A stretch of DNA of 53,903 nt from Bacillus sp. AZ43 (GCA_004570425.1 SPQJ01000029.1:1-53903), one strand, 5' to 3'. Shown: positions 1 through 9,870, counted from the stretch's first letter. The notes: generated from the letters alone by a model not told the origin. Numbers and translations are program-made.

Positions 1-220
1 GGCGGGCGGCGGGCTTGGGCGCCGGCTTGGCGGCCGGGGCCGCGGCGCCGTCGCCGGTGCTGGCGCCCAGCGCCTCGCGGAGCCGCCGGGCCACGGGGGC
101 CTCGACGGTGGAGGACGCGGACTTCACGAACTCGCCCTGCTCCTTGAGCTTGGCGAGCACGGTCTTGCTGTCGACACCGAACTCCTTGGCGAGTTCGTGT
201 ACGCGGGCTTTGCCTGGCAC
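1..220 (-). CDS. infB: Translation initiation factor IF-2, N-terminal part (gene runs off the window)
   Basis: Only the first ~73 codons are present; the gene continues past position 1. IF-2 is the GTPase that delivers initiator tRNA to the 30S subunit. The visible part is the conserved IF2_N module ([19 protein letters not shown]) followed by an Ala/Pro-rich linker, as in other actinobacterial IF-2 proteins; the GTPase domain lies outside. The start is GTG at 220, because GAGGAG sits 4 nt upstream (225-230). It is the last gene of the rimP-nusA-ylxR-infB order, separated from ylxR by 177 bp in which I see no gene. Confidence 0.95.
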   Translation of the reverse strand, partial: MPGKARVHELAKEFGVDSKTVLAKLKEQGEFVKSASSTVEAPVARRLREALGASTGDGAAAPAAKPAPKPAAR

Positions 221-397
221 GGGTCTCCTCTTGGTGAGGCCGGCGGCTTGCCCGCTCGACCTCGTCGTTAGTGGCGCATGGTCATCGTGAGAACTTCACG
301 GCTGAGTCATCCGACGGTGTCCTGTCGACGTGCGGACCGACCTGGTGCCGGCCCGACTGAGAACTGCTGGTGCCCGATCCGGATCGCGCCCGGCCCC

Positions 398-664
398 TCA
401 GGACGAGGTGCCGAGGACGTGCTCCCGGAGCGGACCGGCCTCCAGCGGGGTGCTGCATCGCAGCGCCCGCGGGAAGGCCCGGCGTCGCTCCGCTGCGTGC
501 AGGCACTCCGGGGTGGGGTGCACCGACGCTCCCCGACCGGGGAGCCGCCGCCGCGGGTCCGGGACCAGGGCCCCCGACCGGACGACGACGCGCAGCAGAT
601 CACTGACCGGAGCGCGTTGCCGGCATCCCACGCATGTGCGCACCGGCTCCGACGTTTCGGCCAC
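398..664 (-). CDS. ylxR: YlxR family RNA/nucleoid-binding protein (DUF448)
   Basis: An 88-residue basic protein of the YlxR (DUF448) family, normally encoded between nusA and infB, as here. It carries the family motif RTCVGCRQRAP near the N-terminus and several later Arg-rich stretches fitting nucleic-acid binding. In other bacteria YlxR has been linked to RNase P or transcription regulation; no specific role can be read here. The frame stays open far upstream inside nusA, so the start was chosen as GTG at 664, 8 nt downstream of the nusA stop. No strong ribosome-binding site is visible, so translational coupling to nusA is likely. Confidence 0.85.
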   Translation of the reverse strand: MAETSEPVRTCVGCRQRAPVSDLLRVVVRSGALVPDPRRRLPGRGASVHPTPECLHAAERRRAFPRALRCSTPLEAGPLREHVLGTSS

Positions 665-672
665 CCTGCACT

Positions 673-1791
673 CTAGCGCGTGGCGGGGCCGGGATGTTCC
701 GCACGCCGGGGTGGCGGGCGGTGCCCGGTGGGACGTCCCCCCGACGAGGGAGCCGGAGCCCCGGACCGCAGCGGCGGGCGGCCCACCCCCGGCGAGGGGG
801 TTGCGGCCTCGTCCTCGGGCTGCGCGTCGCTGCGGATGTCGATCCGGCAGCCGGTCAGGCGCGCGGCGAGGCGGGCGTTCTGGCCCTCCTTGCCGATCGC
901 CAGCGACAGCTGGAAATCCGGCACGACCACCCGGACGGCCTTCGCCTGGGCGTCGACGACCCGCGCGCTGGTCACCCGTGCCGGGCTCAGCGCCGACGCG
1001 ACGAACGTCGCCGGATCGTCGGACCAGTCGACGATGTCGATCTTCTCGCCGTGCAGCTCGCTCATCACGTTGCGCACCCGCTGGCCCATCGGGCCGATGC
1101 AGGCACCCTTCGCGTTCAGCCCCGGCACCGACGTCCGGACGGCGATCTTCGAGCGGTGCCCCGCCTCGCGGGCGACCGCGACGATCTCGACGCTGCCGTC
1201 GGCGACCTCGGGCACCTCGAGGGCGAAGAGCTTGCGCACCAGGTGCGGGTGGGTCCGGGAGACGGTGACCTGGGGGCCGCGGAAGGTGCGGGCCACGGAG
1301 ACCACGTAGGCCTTGATGCGGCTGCCGTGGGTGTACTGCTCGCCCGGCACCTGCTCGGCCGGCGGGAGGACCGCCTCCACCTTGCCGATGTCGATGAGGA
1401 CCGTGCCCTGCACGTTGCGGCGGTCGTGCGCCTGCACGATGCCGCTGACGATGTCGCCCTCCTTGCCGGAGTACTCGCCGAAGGTCTGCTCGTGCTCGGC
1501 GTCGCGCAGCCGCTGGACGATGACCTGCTTGGCGGTGCTGGCCGCGATCCGGCCGAAGTCGGTGGGGGTGTCGTCCCACTCGCGGACGACCTCGCCGTCC
1601 GGGCCGAGCTCCTGAGCGAGGACGGCGACCTCGCCGCTCTTGCGGTCGACGTGCACGCGGACGTGCTTGGCGGCACCGTCGGCGTGCCGGTAGGCGGTCA
1701 CCAGCGCCGTCTCGATGGCCTCGATCACCGTGTCGGCGGGGATCCCCTTCTCCCGCTCCACCGCCTTGAGCGCGGTGACGTCGATGTTCAC
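673..1791 (-). CDS. nusA: Transcription termination/antitermination protein NusA
   Basis: A 372-residue NusA that binds RNA polymerase and nascent RNA and modulates pausing, termination and antitermination. The N-terminal polymerase-binding domain starts [16 protein letters not shown]. It is followed by an S1 domain (about 125-200) and two KH domains with [19 protein letters not shown] and [15 protein letters not shown]. As usual in Actinobacteria, the acidic C-terminal repeats of E. coli NusA are missing. The start is GTG at 1791, preceded by AGGAGGAGC. Its GTGA overlaps the rimP stop (1788-1791), so the two are translationally coupled. The stop is TAG within a rare CTAG at 673-676. Confidence 0.97.
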   Translation of the reverse strand: MNIDVTALKAVEREKGIPADTVIEAIETALVTAYRHADGAAKHVRVHVDRKSGEVAVLAQELGPDGEVVREWDDTPTDFGRIAASTAKQVIVQRLRDAEHEQTFGEYSGKEGDIVSGIVQAHDRRNVQGTVLIDIGKVEAVLPPAEQVPGEQYTHGSRIKAYVVSVARTFRGPQVTVSRTHPHLVRKLFALEVPEVADGSVEIVAVAREAGHRSKIAVRTSVPGLNAKGACIGPMGQRVRNVMSELHGEKIDIVDWSDDPATFVASALSPARVTSARVVDAQAKAVRVVVPDFQLSLAIGKEGQNARLAARLTGCRIDIRSDAQPEDEAATPSPGVGRPPLRSGAPAPSSGGRPTGHRPPPRRAEHPGPATR

Positions 1792-2399
1792 TGTGCTCCT
1801 CCTCGCGCCTGCGGCGCGTCGTCCTGCTCGAAGTCGTCGTCCGCCGGGTCCTCGGCGTGGTCCTCGTCGGCGGCCGCCCGGCCGAACTCCACCTGGACGC
1901 GGCCGGCCCCGAGCTCGGCCCACGGCACGGTCCGCGGCGTCGGGGGCCGCGTCTTCGCCCCCGGCTTCCCGGGCGCTTCGACGGCGATCGTCACGCCGGC
2001 GTCGTCCACGGCGGTGACCCGGCCGGTCAGCTGCTCGGTGCGCCCCGCGGGCCCGGCCACGACGCTGACCAGGCGGCCGGTGTTGCGCCGCCAGTGGCGC
2101 TGCTCGGTGAGCGGACGGTCGACCCCCGGGCTGGTCACCTCGAGCACGTACGGGGTGCGGCCCATGCCGTCGTCGTTCTGGTCGAGCACGTCGGAGACCG
2201 CGCGGCTGACCTCGGCGATGTCGTCGAGGGTCACGCCCTCGTCGCGGTCGACGACCACGCGGACGACGCTGCGGCGCCCGGCCGGCGTGACCGTCAGCTC
2301 CTCCAGGTCGTACCCGGCCGCACCGACGACGGGCTGGATCCAGCCCGTGAGGCGGGCGGTGGCCGGATCGGTGCGCTGGGTGCCGTGAGAGGTGGACAC
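1788..2399 (-). CDS. rimP: Ribosome maturation factor RimP
   Basis: A 203-residue RimP needed for late 30S subunit maturation. Visible family features are an N-terminal alpha/beta domain ([24 protein letters not shown]), the conserved [12 protein letters not shown] motif, and a C-terminal SH3-like domain. The C-terminus has a long acidic tail (about residues 175-203), common in Actinobacteria. The start is GTG at 2399 with GGAGGAG just upstream. It is the first gene of the rimP-nusA-ylxR-infB set, so the operon promoter should lie in the 242-bp divergent gap before the next plus-strand gene. Confidence 0.96.
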   Translation of the reverse strand: MSTSHGTQRTDPATARLTGWIQPVVGAAGYDLEELTVTPAGRRSVVRVVVDRDEGVTLDDIAEVSRAVSDVLDQNDDGMGRTPYVLEVTSPGVDRPLTEQRHWRRNTGRLVSVVAGPAGRTEQLTGRVTAVDDAGVTIAVEAPGKPGAKTRPPTPRTVPWAELGAGRVQVEFGRAAADEDHAEDPADDDFEQDDAPQARGGAQ

Positions 2400-2641
2400 G
2401 GTCTCCTCCTCCGGGCTCGGGCGGCCGCCTCGTGCGGATCGCCATACCCCTCCGGACCGGCGCCGACCGGCCTTCGGCGCTGGTCGGGCCCGAGGGGAGG
2501 GGAAGACGTCAGGTTACCGCCCCGTCGTCGGCGCCCCGACCGCGCACCGACCCGCCCGGGTGGGACCGGAGGGGCGGGCGGTCCCCGCGGGGCGGACGCG
2601 CCTGGCCGCACTACCGGCCCCGCGGCGTCCCGGCTGCGAGA

Positions 2642-3139
2642 ATGACGACGATGTCTGCCGCCCTCCCCTCCCACCCCCGCGGCTTCTCCCGGCGCACCCT
2701 GCTGGCGGTCTCCGCGGCGGGCGTGGCCTTCGCCGCGGCCGGGTGCACGTCACCGGCGGCCGACGAGCGGGAGCAGGTGACCGGCGAGCAGGCCGACGGG
2801 CTGAGCGCCCAGGTCGCGGTGCAGGAGGCCGTGGTGTCGGCCTTCGTCGCGGCCGGCGCGGCCGACCCGGCCCTGGCCGCCGAGGTCGCCGACCTGGCCG
2901 CCCAGGCCGACGAGCAGCTGGCCCGCCTCCGCGCGGCCGCGCCCGGGAACCCGACGTCCACGGCGACGCCCGCGGGCGGGGCACCCCCTGCGCCCGAGAC
3001 CCGCGCCTGGCTGCGCGGTCAGGTGGCGGCCGCGGCCGCCTCGCATGCCGCGGCCTGCATCGACCAGTCGGGCGCGCGGGCCGCGCTGCTGGGATCGATC
3101 GCCGCCGGGCTGGCGGGGCAGGACGGGAGACTGGCATGA
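2642..3139 (+). CDS. Tat-exported lipoprotein, alanine-rich (Rv2843-like position)
   Basis: A 165-residue protein with a twin-arginine signal (FSRRTLLAVSAAG) and a lipobox ending at Cys (AFAAAGC, about residue 32). It is therefore predicted to be a lipoprotein on the outer face of the membrane. The mature part is Ala-rich and helical, interrupted by a Pro/Thr segment, and carries a Cys near residue 139. I do not recognise a catalytic motif. It precedes a DUF4439 ferritin-like gene by 12 bp and lies opposite rimP, the same order as M. tuberculosis Rv2843/Rv2844 beside Rv2842c. ATG at 2642 is used; an in-frame ATG at 2651 is an alternative. Confidence 0.75.
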   Translation: MTTMSAALPSHPRGFSRRTLLAVSAAGVAFAAAGCTSPAADEREQVTGEQADGLSAQVAVQEAVVSAFVAAGAADPALAAEVADLAAQADEQLARLRAAAPGNPTSTATPAGGAPPAPETRAWLRGQVAAAAASHAAACIDQSGARAALLGSIAAGLAGQDGRLA

Positions 3140-3151
3140 CGGGGACGCACC

Positions 3152-3619
3152 ATGGCTGACGAGGGTTCGGGCTCGCTGGACGAGCGCACCGAGAACTCGG
3201 CGCTCGACGCGGCCCTCGCCGCCGAGCACGCCGCCGTCTGGGGCTACGGAGTGGTGGGAGCCGCGCTCGACGCCCGCTCGCAGCCGCTCGCCCAGACGTC
3301 GGAGGTGGCGCACCGCGACGTCCGCGACCGCGTGATCACGCTCCTGACCGACCGCGGCGCGGAGCCCGTCGGCGCGGAAGGCGGGTACGCCCTGCCGTTC
3401 CCGGTCCTGTCCCCGGCGGACGCGGCCGCGCTGGCCGTCGTGCTCGAGGACGGCGTCACGGCGGCGTGGGTGCGGGTCCTGGACCAGTCGGTGGAGCGCA
3501 GCACCCGCGAGCTGGCGGTGGGCGCCCTCACGGCGGCCGAGGTGCGGGCCGTGGGGTGGCGGGCCACCGCGGGCCAGTCCCCGGTGACCCGGGCGCTGCC
3601 CGGCCTCCCCGCCGACTAG
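3152..3619 (+). CDS. Ferritin-like domain protein (DUF4439)
   Basis: A 155-residue, predicted all-helical protein matching the DUF4439 ferritin-like family. A central stretch ALAAEHAAVWGYGVVGAAL resembles the first helix of a ferritin-like bundle with an E..H pair. No signal peptide is visible, so it is probably cytoplasmic. It follows the Tat lipoprotein by 12 bp and is probably co-transcribed with it. Metal binding is plausible, but a complete di-iron ligand set is not obvious, so catalysis is not claimed. The stop codon is TAG inside a rare CTAG (3616-3619). Confidence 0.8.
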   Translation: MADEGSGSLDERTENSALDAALAAEHAAVWGYGVVGAALDARSQPLAQTSEVAHRDVRDRVITLLTDRGAEPVGAEGGYALPFPVLSPADAAALAVVLEDGVTAAWVRVLDQSVERSTRELAVGALTAAEVRAVGWRATAGQSPVTRALPGLPAD

Positions 3620-3726
3620 GCGTCCCAGCGGGGCTCAAGCAGGCCGCAAGTATCCGGTCCGACTCTTCCGTGCGAACCGGGTGACGACAGGTCCCCGGCA
3701 GAGCCCGCAGGAGAGGACCCGTCCCG

Positions 3727-4470
3727 ATGAGCACCCCCACCCCCACCCCCACCTCCGCCCGGCCGGCCGCGCGATCGCTGCTGGACCTGCCCGGCCAGGC
3801 GCACGTGGCCGAGGGCCCGTTGGACCTCAACGGCATGTACCTGGCCCACCACGCCTTCCGCCGCGACCTGCGGAACTTCGCCGCGGCGGCGCGCAGCACC
3901 CCGGTCGAGGAGGCCGGGGTGTGGCGGGCGCTGGCAGTGCGCTGGGAGCAGTTCAGCGGGATCCTCCACCACCACCACACCACCGAGGACGACGTCCTGT
4001 GGCCCCAGCTGCTCGACCTCGTCGACGCCGCGGGTGACGCCGACGGCCGCGCCACGCTCGAGGCGATGGAGTCGGAGCACGCGGTGATCGACCCGATGCT
4101 GGCCGCCTGCGCCGAGGGCTTCGCCGCGATGGCGGACCGCCCGGACGCCGCGACGCGCGACCGGCTCGCGGAGTGCACGGCGACCGCCCGCGACACGCTG
4201 TCGGACCACATGGGCCACGAGGAGCGCGACGCCCTGCCGCTGGTGCAGTCCCTGCTGTCCGAGGAGGGCTGGGAGCGGGTCGAGAAGGCGGCCGGCGAGG
4301 GCAAGAGCGCCCGCGACCTGATGTTCCTCGTGCCGTGGGTGGCCGACGGCCTCGACCGCGACCAGCTCGAGACGGCCTACCGGTCGGTGGGCCAGGCCTT
4401 CCGGGTGATGGTGGCGCTGACCCGCCGCCGCTACGCCCGGCGCGACGCGGTGTCCTTCCGCTTCGCCTAG
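3727..4470 (+). CDS. Hemerythrin-like (HHE) domain protein
   Basis: A 247-residue cytoplasmic protein with an HHE cation-binding bundle. Candidate di-iron ligands are H41/H42 (LAHHAFRRDL), the H81-H84 run with E87 (HHHHTTEDD), EHAVID near 119, and HMGHEE near 162. Such proteins bind O2, NO or other small ligands at a di-iron site; the role here is unknown. The start ATG is preceded by AGGAGAGG. It is separated from the ferritin-like gene by 107 bp, so it may have its own promoter. Its TAG stop shares a CTAG (4467-4470) with the convergent PBP gene. Confidence 0.88.
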   Translation: MSTPTPTPTSARPAARSLLDLPGQAHVAEGPLDLNGMYLAHHAFRRDLRNFAAAARSTPVEEAGVWRALAVRWEQFSGILHHHHTTEDDVLWPQLLDLVDAAGDADGRATLEAMESEHAVIDPMLAACAEGFAAMADRPDAATRDRLAECTATARDTLSDHMGHEERDALPLVQSLLSEEGWERVEKAAGEGKSARDLMFLVPWVADGLDRDQLETAYRSVGQAFRVMVALTRRRYARRDAVSFRFA

Positions 4471-6374
4471 AGGGCGCCCAGGAACGCGTCGGTGACGCCG
4501 ACGGCGACGCTGCTGGACTGCCCGGCCTCGACGAGGACGGCGAACGCGATGTCGCCCTGGGGACCACCGAGCTGGTAGCCCACGAACCAGCCGTGCGAGT
4601 CCGGCGGGGTGTTGCCGCCGAACTCGGCCGTCCCGGTCTTGCCGTACACCTCGCCCCGGTCGGCCAGCGCGGTGGCCGTGCCGGTGAGCACGACCTGGCG
4701 CATCAGCGGGCGCAGGGCGTCGAGCACGGGCTGGCCGGGACCGGCGGGGGCCGGTCCGGCGGGCTCGGCGCCCACGACCTCGACCGGCGCGGCCGGGGTG
4801 CCGCTGGCGATGCCGGCGGCGACCAGGGCCATCTGGGCGGGGCTCGCCAGCACCTCGCCCTGGCCGATCGCGTCGGCCGCCTTCGTGGTGCCGGTGCTGT
4901 CGGTGGGCACGCTGCCGCCGAAGACGTCCACGGGGAGCTGCCAGTCCGACCCCATCCCGTAGGCGGCCGCGGCATCGGCCAGCGCGCCGTCGGGCAGCTC
5001 GAGCGCCTGCTGGATGAAGGTCGTGTTGCACGACTCGGCGAAGGCCTCGCGGAAGGGCACCGTGCCGAGGTCGAACTGGTCCTGGTTCTCGAACTCCCGG
5101 CCGTCCACGACCGTGGTGCCGGGGCACGCGACCGGGGTGTCCGGCGTGAGGGTCCCGGTCGACAGCAGGGCGGTGCCGCTGATGGTCTTGAAGCTCGATC
5201 CGGGCGGGAACTGACCGCTGAGCGCGTTCCCGGCGTTGGCCTGCTCGTTCGACGCCACCGCCAGGATCTCGCCGGTCCCGGGTCGGACGACGACGAGGTG
5301 GGTCGGCAGCGGCTGCCCGGCGACGGCGGCGTCGGCGGCGTTCTGGATCGCCGGCACCAGCGGGGTCTGCACCGGCGTGCCGGGCTGCGGCTCCACCGAG
5401 CCGACCTCGACGCCGGCGTCCGAGGTGCCCTCCTCGGTGCTCACGACGCGGACCGTGAAACCCGCCGTGCCGGCGAGCTCGACCTGGAACGCCCGCTGCA
5501 GCCCGGACAGGCCGAGCTGGTCCTCGGCGGCGTAGCGCGGAGTGCCGTCCTCCTCCGCGGACTCCTCGATGGTCTCGGCGGTCGCGCCGCCGACCCGGCC
5601 GAGCAGCGCCTCGGCGAAGCGCGCGGTGGGTGCGAGCTGGCGGGTGCTCGTCGGGAACACCGCGCCGGGCAGGTCGAAGACCTGGGCGCGGATCGCCTCG
5701 AAGTCGGGACGGCGCAGCGTGATCACCGGGACGAACTGCCCCTGCGGTGCCGCCTGGACGTCGGCGACGATCTCGTCGGCCGCGATGCCGGTGGCCGCCG
5801 ACAGCCCCGCGGCCAGCGACGGCAGGTCGGTCACCTGGGCGGGGTCGACGCCCACGTTGACGACCTCGGTGGGCGTGAACAGCGGTGCGCCCGCCGCGTC
5901 GGTGATCGGGGCGCGGTCGGGCAGCACGCGGGTCAGCTCGAGGTGCTGCCCCTCCCCCAGCTCGGGGTGCACGAGCGCCGGCTCCGCGACGACCTGCCAC
6001 TCGTCGTCGCCCTCCCGCAGCCGCAGCGTGGCGTCGTACGTCCACTCGGGGGCCGCCTCGAGGTCCCAGGTGGCCGTCCACGCCACGGTGGCCTCGCCGC
6101 CGTCGACGCTGACCGTGCCGACCTCGTGCGCGAGCGCGGCCCCGGGCAGGTCGCCGGCGGTCTGCTCGAGCAGCGCGGTGGCGGCGTCCGGGTCGGTGGT
6201 CGCGCGGGCCGCGGCGGCGGTGTCCCCGCCGGCCCACGCGTCGAGGAACTGCTCGGCCGCCGTCCGGACCTCGTCCTCGGAGCTGCCGGAGCAGGCGGCG
6301 AGACCGGGCACGGCCACGAGAGCCAGCGCGGTGAGCAGGGCGGGAGCGCGGCGGGAGCGTGTCAACTGCGGCAC
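4467..6374 (-). CDS. Penicillin-binding lipoprotein (class B-like transpeptidase with NTF2-like domain)
   Basis: A 635-residue peptidoglycan DD-transpeptidase. A signal peptide ends in a lipobox (GLAAC, Cys28), so it is probably a lipoprotein. An NTF2-like (MecA_N) domain lies at about 35-150, then a PBP dimerisation domain, then the transpeptidase with SSFK (Ser ~391), SCN (~446) and KTG (~579). This architecture and its place next to GNAT-ispG-rip1-dxr match M. tuberculosis Rv2864c. The start is GTG at 6374 with GGGAGG about 8 nt upstream. It ends on a CTAG shared with the convergent hemerythrin gene. Confidence 0.92.
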   Translation of the reverse strand: MPQLTRSRRAPALLTALALVAVPGLAACSGSSEDEVRTAAEQFLDAWAGGDTAAAARATTDPDAATALLEQTAGDLPGAALAHEVGTVSVDGGEATVAWTATWDLEAAPEWTYDATLRLREGDDEWQVVAEPALVHPELGEGQHLELTRVLPDRAPITDAAGAPLFTPTEVVNVGVDPAQVTDLPSLAAGLSAATGIAADEIVADVQAAPQGQFVPVITLRRPDFEAIRAQVFDLPGAVFPTSTRQLAPTARFAEALLGRVGGATAETIEESAEEDGTPRYAAEDQLGLSGLQRAFQVELAGTAGFTVRVVSTEEGTSDAGVEVGSVEPQPGTPVQTPLVPAIQNAADAAVAGQPLPTHLVVVRPGTGEILAVASNEQANAGNALSGQFPPGSSFKTISGTALLSTGTLTPDTPVACPGTTVVDGREFENQDQFDLGTVPFREAFAESCNTTFIQQALELPDGALADAAAAYGMGSDWQLPVDVFGGSVPTDSTGTTKAADAIGQGEVLASPAQMALVAAGIASGTPAAPVEVVGAEPAGPAPAGPGQPVLDALRPLMRQVVLTGTATALADRGEVYGKTGTAEFGGNTPPDSHGWFVGYQLGGPQGDIAFAVLVEAGQSSSVAVGVTDAFLGAL

Positions 6375-6405
6375 CGCGCCAGCCTCCCAGATGGGGCCGA
6401 CGGGA

Positions 6406-7257
6406 TCAGAACAGCACGCTGGCGTAGAGCCCGATCTCCTGGAATCCGACCCGCTGGTAGGCCGCCCGGGCGGCGGAGTTGAAGTCGTTGACGTAGAGGC
6501 TGACGACCGGGGCGATCGTGGTGCGGGCGTACTCGACGACGGCGGCGGTCCCGGCGGCGCCGATGCCCCGTCCTCGGTGCGACGGCGCGACCCACACGCC
6601 CTGCACCTGGCAGGCGGCCCGCGAGACGGCCCCGATCTCGGCCTTGAAGACGACCTCGCCGTGCTCGATCCAGGCGAGTGACCGACCGGCCCGCACCAGC
6701 TCGGACAGGCGCGCGCGGTAGCCGGCGCCACCGTCGAGGCGCAGGGGGCTGACCCCGACCTCCTCGGTGAACATCGCGACCGCGGCCGGCAACAGCGTGT
6801 CGAGCTCGGTGGGCCGGACCGGCCGCACGCGGGGCTCGGCGGCGACGGCGGGCGGGCCGTCGATGGCGAGCAGCGGCTGGCGCGGCCGGAGGTCGCGCGC
6901 CGGCCCCCAGTGCGGGGCCAGGAGCTCCCACAGGGGAGCGACCGCGCGGGCCGGGCCGACGATCGTGCTGCACCGGCGGCCGGCGCGGCGGGCCCGCTCG
7001 GCGAAGGCGCCGGCGGCCGCCCGCTCCGAGCCCGGCAGGGTGAAGGGGATCAGGTTCGCGCCCGCGAGGCACACGCCCTCGAGCGACCGGCCGCTGCCGA
7101 AGCCCCACAGCGGCGCGCCCAGGGCCGCGGGGCCGGTGCCCACGGCCTCCACCCGCCCGGCGAGCCAGCACGTGGCCACCGGGTCGGTGGCCAGCAGCTC
7201 GGCGACGGCGCGCTCGTCGGTCTCGTCGAGCAGCCGGGCGGTGGGCGTCCGGAGCAC
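6406..7257 (-). CDS. GNAT family N-acetyltransferase (Rv2867c-like)
   Basis: A 283-residue protein with a C-terminal GNAT fold. The acetyl-CoA pyrophosphate loop reads VAPSHRGRGIGAAG (about 225-238), followed by NDFNSAARAAYQRVGF, typical of GNAT motif B. The N-terminal ~120 residues form a less conserved second half. Substrate unknown. It starts at GTG 7257, only 5 nt after the ispG stop and with no clear ribosome-binding site, so it is probably coupled to ispG. The dxr-rip1-ispG-GNAT-PBP order is conserved in mycobacteria. Confidence 0.88.
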   Translation of the reverse strand: MLRTPTARLLDETDERAVAELLATDPVATCWLAGRVEAVGTGPAALGAPLWGFGSGRSLEGVCLAGANLIPFTLPGSERAAAGAFAERARRAGRRCSTIVGPARAVAPLWELLAPHWGPARDLRPRQPLLAIDGPPAVAAEPRVRPVRPTELDTLLPAAVAMFTEEVGVSPLRLDGGAGYRARLSELVRAGRSLAWIEHGEVVFKAEIGAVSRAACQVQGVWVAPSHRGRGIGAAGTAAVVEYARTTIAPVVSLYVNDFNSAARAAYQRVGFQEIGLYASVLF

Positions 7258-7262
7258 GCCGG

Positions 7263-8423
7263 TCAGCTGACGGAGACGACCGGCGGGCCGGAGGGCGTCC
7301 CGGCGTCGGTCTGCTCGGCGGCGATGCGCATGGCCTCCTCGATCAGGGTCTCGACGATCTGGGACTCCGGCACGGTCTTCACGACCTCGCCCTTGACGAA
7401 GATCTGCCCCTTGCCGTTGCCGGAGGCGACGCCGAGGTCGGCCTCGCGGGCCTCGCCGGGCCCGTTGACGACGCAGCCCATGACCGCCACGCGCAGCGGC
7501 ACCTCCATGCCCTCGAGCCCGGCGGTGACCTCGTCGGCCAGCTTGTAGACGTCGACCTGGGCCCGGCCGCAGGACGGGCAGCTGACGATCTCCAGGCCGC
7601 GCTGACGGAGGTTGAGCGACTCGAGGATCTGGTTGCCGACCTTGACCTCCTCCGCGGGCGGCGCGGAGAGGGAGACGCGGATGGTGTCGCCGATGCCCTG
7701 GCTCAGCAGGGCACCGAACGCCACGGCCGACTTGATCGTGCCCTGGAACGCCGGGCCGGCCTCGGTGACGCCGAGGTGCAGCGGGTAGTCGCACTGCGCC
7801 GCCAGCAGCTCGTAGGCGCGCACCATGACCACCGGGTCGTTGTGCTTGACCGAGATCTTGATGTCGCGGAAGTCGTGCTCCTCGAACAGCGAGCACTCCC
7901 AGAGCGCCGACTCGACCAGGGCCTCCGGCGTCGCCTTGCCGTACTTGGCCAGGAGACGCTTGTCGAGCGACCCGGCGTTGACGCCGATCCGGATCGGGAT
8001 GCCGGCGTCCTTGGCCGCCTTCGCGATCTCGCCGACCTTGTCGTCGAACTTCTTGATGTTGCCGGGGTTCACGCGGACCGCCGCGCAGCCGGCGTCGATC
8101 GCGGCGAACACGTACCGCGGCTGGAAGTGGATGTCGGCGATGACCGGGATCTGCGACTTCTTCGCGATGATGGGCAGCGCCTCGGCGTCGTCGGTGTCCG
8201 GGACGGCGACGCGCACGATCTGGCACCCGGAGGCGGTCAGCTCGGCGATCTGCTGCAGGGTCGCGTTGATGTCGGCGGTCTTGGTCGTGCACATCGACTG
8301 CACGCTGACCGGGAAGTCGCTGCCGACGCCGACGCCACCCACGTCGAGCTGACGCGTCTTGCGACGGGGGGCGAGGACGGGCGGAGGGGCAGCGGGCATG
8401 CCGAGGCCGACGGGGATCGCCAT
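7263..8423 (-). CDS. ispG: 4-hydroxy-3-methylbut-2-en-1-yl diphosphate synthase (IspG/GcpE)
   Basis: A 386-residue [4Fe-4S] enzyme that converts methylerythritol cyclodiphosphate to HMBPP in the MEP isoprenoid pathway. The N-terminal TIM barrel contains [22 protein letters not shown] and RVNPGNIK. The C-terminal cluster domain supplies CPSCGR and [11 protein letters not shown], holding the three cluster cysteines. Length and sequence closely follow mycobacterial GcpE. ATG at 8423 was chosen. dxr, another step of the same pathway, is encoded two genes upstream with the site-2 protease in between, a common actinobacterial arrangement. Confidence 0.97.
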   Translation of the reverse strand: MAIPVGLGMPAAPPPVLAPRRKTRQLDVGGVGVGSDFPVSVQSMCTTKTADINATLQQIAELTASGCQIVRVAVPDTDDAEALPIIAKKSQIPVIADIHFQPRYVFAAIDAGCAAVRVNPGNIKKFDDKVGEIAKAAKDAGIPIRIGVNAGSLDKRLLAKYGKATPEALVESALWECSLFEEHDFRDIKISVKHNDPVVMVRAYELLAAQCDYPLHLGVTEAGPAFQGTIKSAVAFGALLSQGIGDTIRVSLSAPPAEEVKVGNQILESLNLRQRGLEIVSCPSCGRAQVDVYKLADEVTAGLEGMEVPLRVAVMGCVVNGPGEAREADLGVASGNGKGQIFVKGEVVKTVPESQIVETLIEEAMRIAAEQTDAGTPSGPPVVSVS

Positions 8424-8488
8424 GACAGCCAGTATCCCCCGCCGCCGCGAACGTGCCGGTGGCACGGCTGTGACGTCGGCCGGGAGCG

Positions 8489-9859
8489 CTATCCGAGGGT
8501 GATCGGGTTGACGATGTCGGCGACGAACAGCAGCGCCGACAGCGCCAGGAAGAGCCCGGCGACGACGTAGGCGACCGGCATCAGCCGGGCGATGTCGAAC
8601 GGCCCCGGATCGGGCTTGCCGCGCAACCGGGCCACGCTGGAGCGGGCCTTCTCGTACAGCGCACCCGCGACGTGGCCGCCGTCGAGCGGGTAGATCGGCA
8701 GCAGGTTGAACAGGAAGAGCACCAGGTTCACGCCGGCCAGCAGCTGGAAGAACGTGCTGATCTTCTCGGTGGTGGTGATCTGGTCCAGGGCGAAGATCTC
8801 GCCGGAGATGCGCCCCACCCCCACGACGCCGATGGGTCCCTGCGGATCGCGCTCCTCGCCGAGGAACGCCGCCCGGAACAGCGCCGGGATCTTCTGCGGG
8901 ATCTCGGTGAGCCGGTCCACGGCCTGCACCACGTAGTTCCCGAGGAAGGCGGGCACCTCGGTGACCGACTGCTGCACGTAGGGCTGGGTGGGCCCGATGC
9001 CGACGTAGCCGACCACCTTCGTCTCGGTGCCCTCGGCGGAGGCGTAGACGGTGTTCTCGATCGGCGTCACGGTCAGGTCGCGCTCGTCGCCGTCCCGCTC
9101 GATGGTGAAGACCACCGGCTCGTCCGGGCTCTGCTGGATGGTGCGCTGGATCTGCGCCCAGCCGACCTCGGTCTCCTGGGAGACGGGCTCGCCGTCGATG
9201 GCGACGATGGTGTCGCCCGGTCGCAGCCCGGCCTTGGCGGCGGGGCTGGGCTCGGGCAGGCCGCAGTTCGGCGTCCCCTCCTCGCACGCCTGTCCGGCGT
9301 CGGCCCCGCTCAGGACGATCGGCTCGGCGCAGGGGTCCTCGGCGGTGGCGGTGGCGGCGCCGGCCGGCAGGACGCAGCCCGGAACCCGGTCCAGGGTGGT
9401 CGACGGCTCCGGGACGCCGAACGCGGTGAGCACGATGGTGAAGAAGAGGACCGCGAGCACGAGGTTGTTCAGCGGTCCCGCGAACATCACGATGACCCGC
9501 TGCCACCAGGGCTTCTTGTAGAAGACCCGGTCCCCGTCGGTGGGCAGCACGTCGTCGAGCGCCTGACCGCGCACCTCGGCGATGAAGCTGCGCATGCGGG
9601 TGGCGCGCTTGCTCTCGTTCTCCTCGGCGGGCGGGATCATGCCGACGATGCGGATGTAGCCGCCGAGCGGGATCGCCTTGATGCCGTACTCGGTCTCGCC
9701 CCGCCGGCGGGAGAAGACCGTCGGCCCGAAGCCGACCATGAACTGCGGGACGCGCATCCCGAACTTCCGCGCCCAGAAGAAGTGGCCGAACTCGTGGAAG
9801 CCGATGGAGAACAGCAGGCCGATCGCGAAGGCGACGATCCCGAGGACGGTCAGCAGCAA
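8489..9859 (-). CDS. Site-2 intramembrane metalloprotease (RseP/Rip1, M50)
   Basis: A ~456-residue membrane protease of the Rip1/RseP type, which cleaves anti-sigma factors and other substrates within the membrane. The zinc motif HEFGH lies in the first helix (residues 22-26 from the TTG start); the third ligand is in [11 protein letters not shown] near 390. A PDZ domain lies between (about 200-270). An extracytoplasmic loop carries four cysteines (~161, 177, 190, 197), possibly two disulfides. No ATG or GTG precedes the active-site helix downstream of the dxr stop. TTG 9859 is used here; CTG 9868 (better spaced from GGAGG at 9875-9879) or GTG 9913 inside dxr are alternatives. Confidence 0.9.
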   Translation of the reverse strand: MLLTVLGIVAFAIGLLFSIGFHEFGHFFWARKFGMRVPQFMVGFGPTVFSRRRGETEYGIKAIPLGGYIRIVGMIPPAEENESKRATRMRSFIAEVRGQALDDVLPTDGDRVFYKKPWWQRVIVMFAGPLNNLVLAVLFFTIVLTAFGVPEPSTTLDRVPGCVLPAGAATATAEDPCAEPIVLSGADAGQACEEGTPNCGLPEPSPAAKAGLRPGDTIVAIDGEPVSQETEVGWAQIQRTIQQSPDEPVVFTIERDGDERDLTVTPIENTVYASAEGTETKVVGYVGIGPTQPYVQQSVTEVPAFLGNYVVQAVDRLTEIPQKIPALFRAAFLGEERDPQGPIGVVGVGRISGEIFALDQITTTEKISTFFQLLAGVNLVLFLFNLLPIYPLDGGHVAGALYEKARSSVARLRGKPDPGPFDIARLMPVAYVVAGLFLALSALLFVADIVNPITLG

Positions 9860-9870
9860 CCCGCTCAGTG

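Noticed and set aside
398-1579. A long ylxR frame extending into nusA
   Set aside because: The upstream part is a shadow of nusA; the conserved YlxR protein begins at GTG 664.
3616-6237. An 873-codon minus-strand frame covering the hemerythrin and PBP genes
   Set aside because: Arg/Gly/Pro-rich shadow of the real genes in a very GC-rich sequence; no domain is visible and the PBP frame explains the region.
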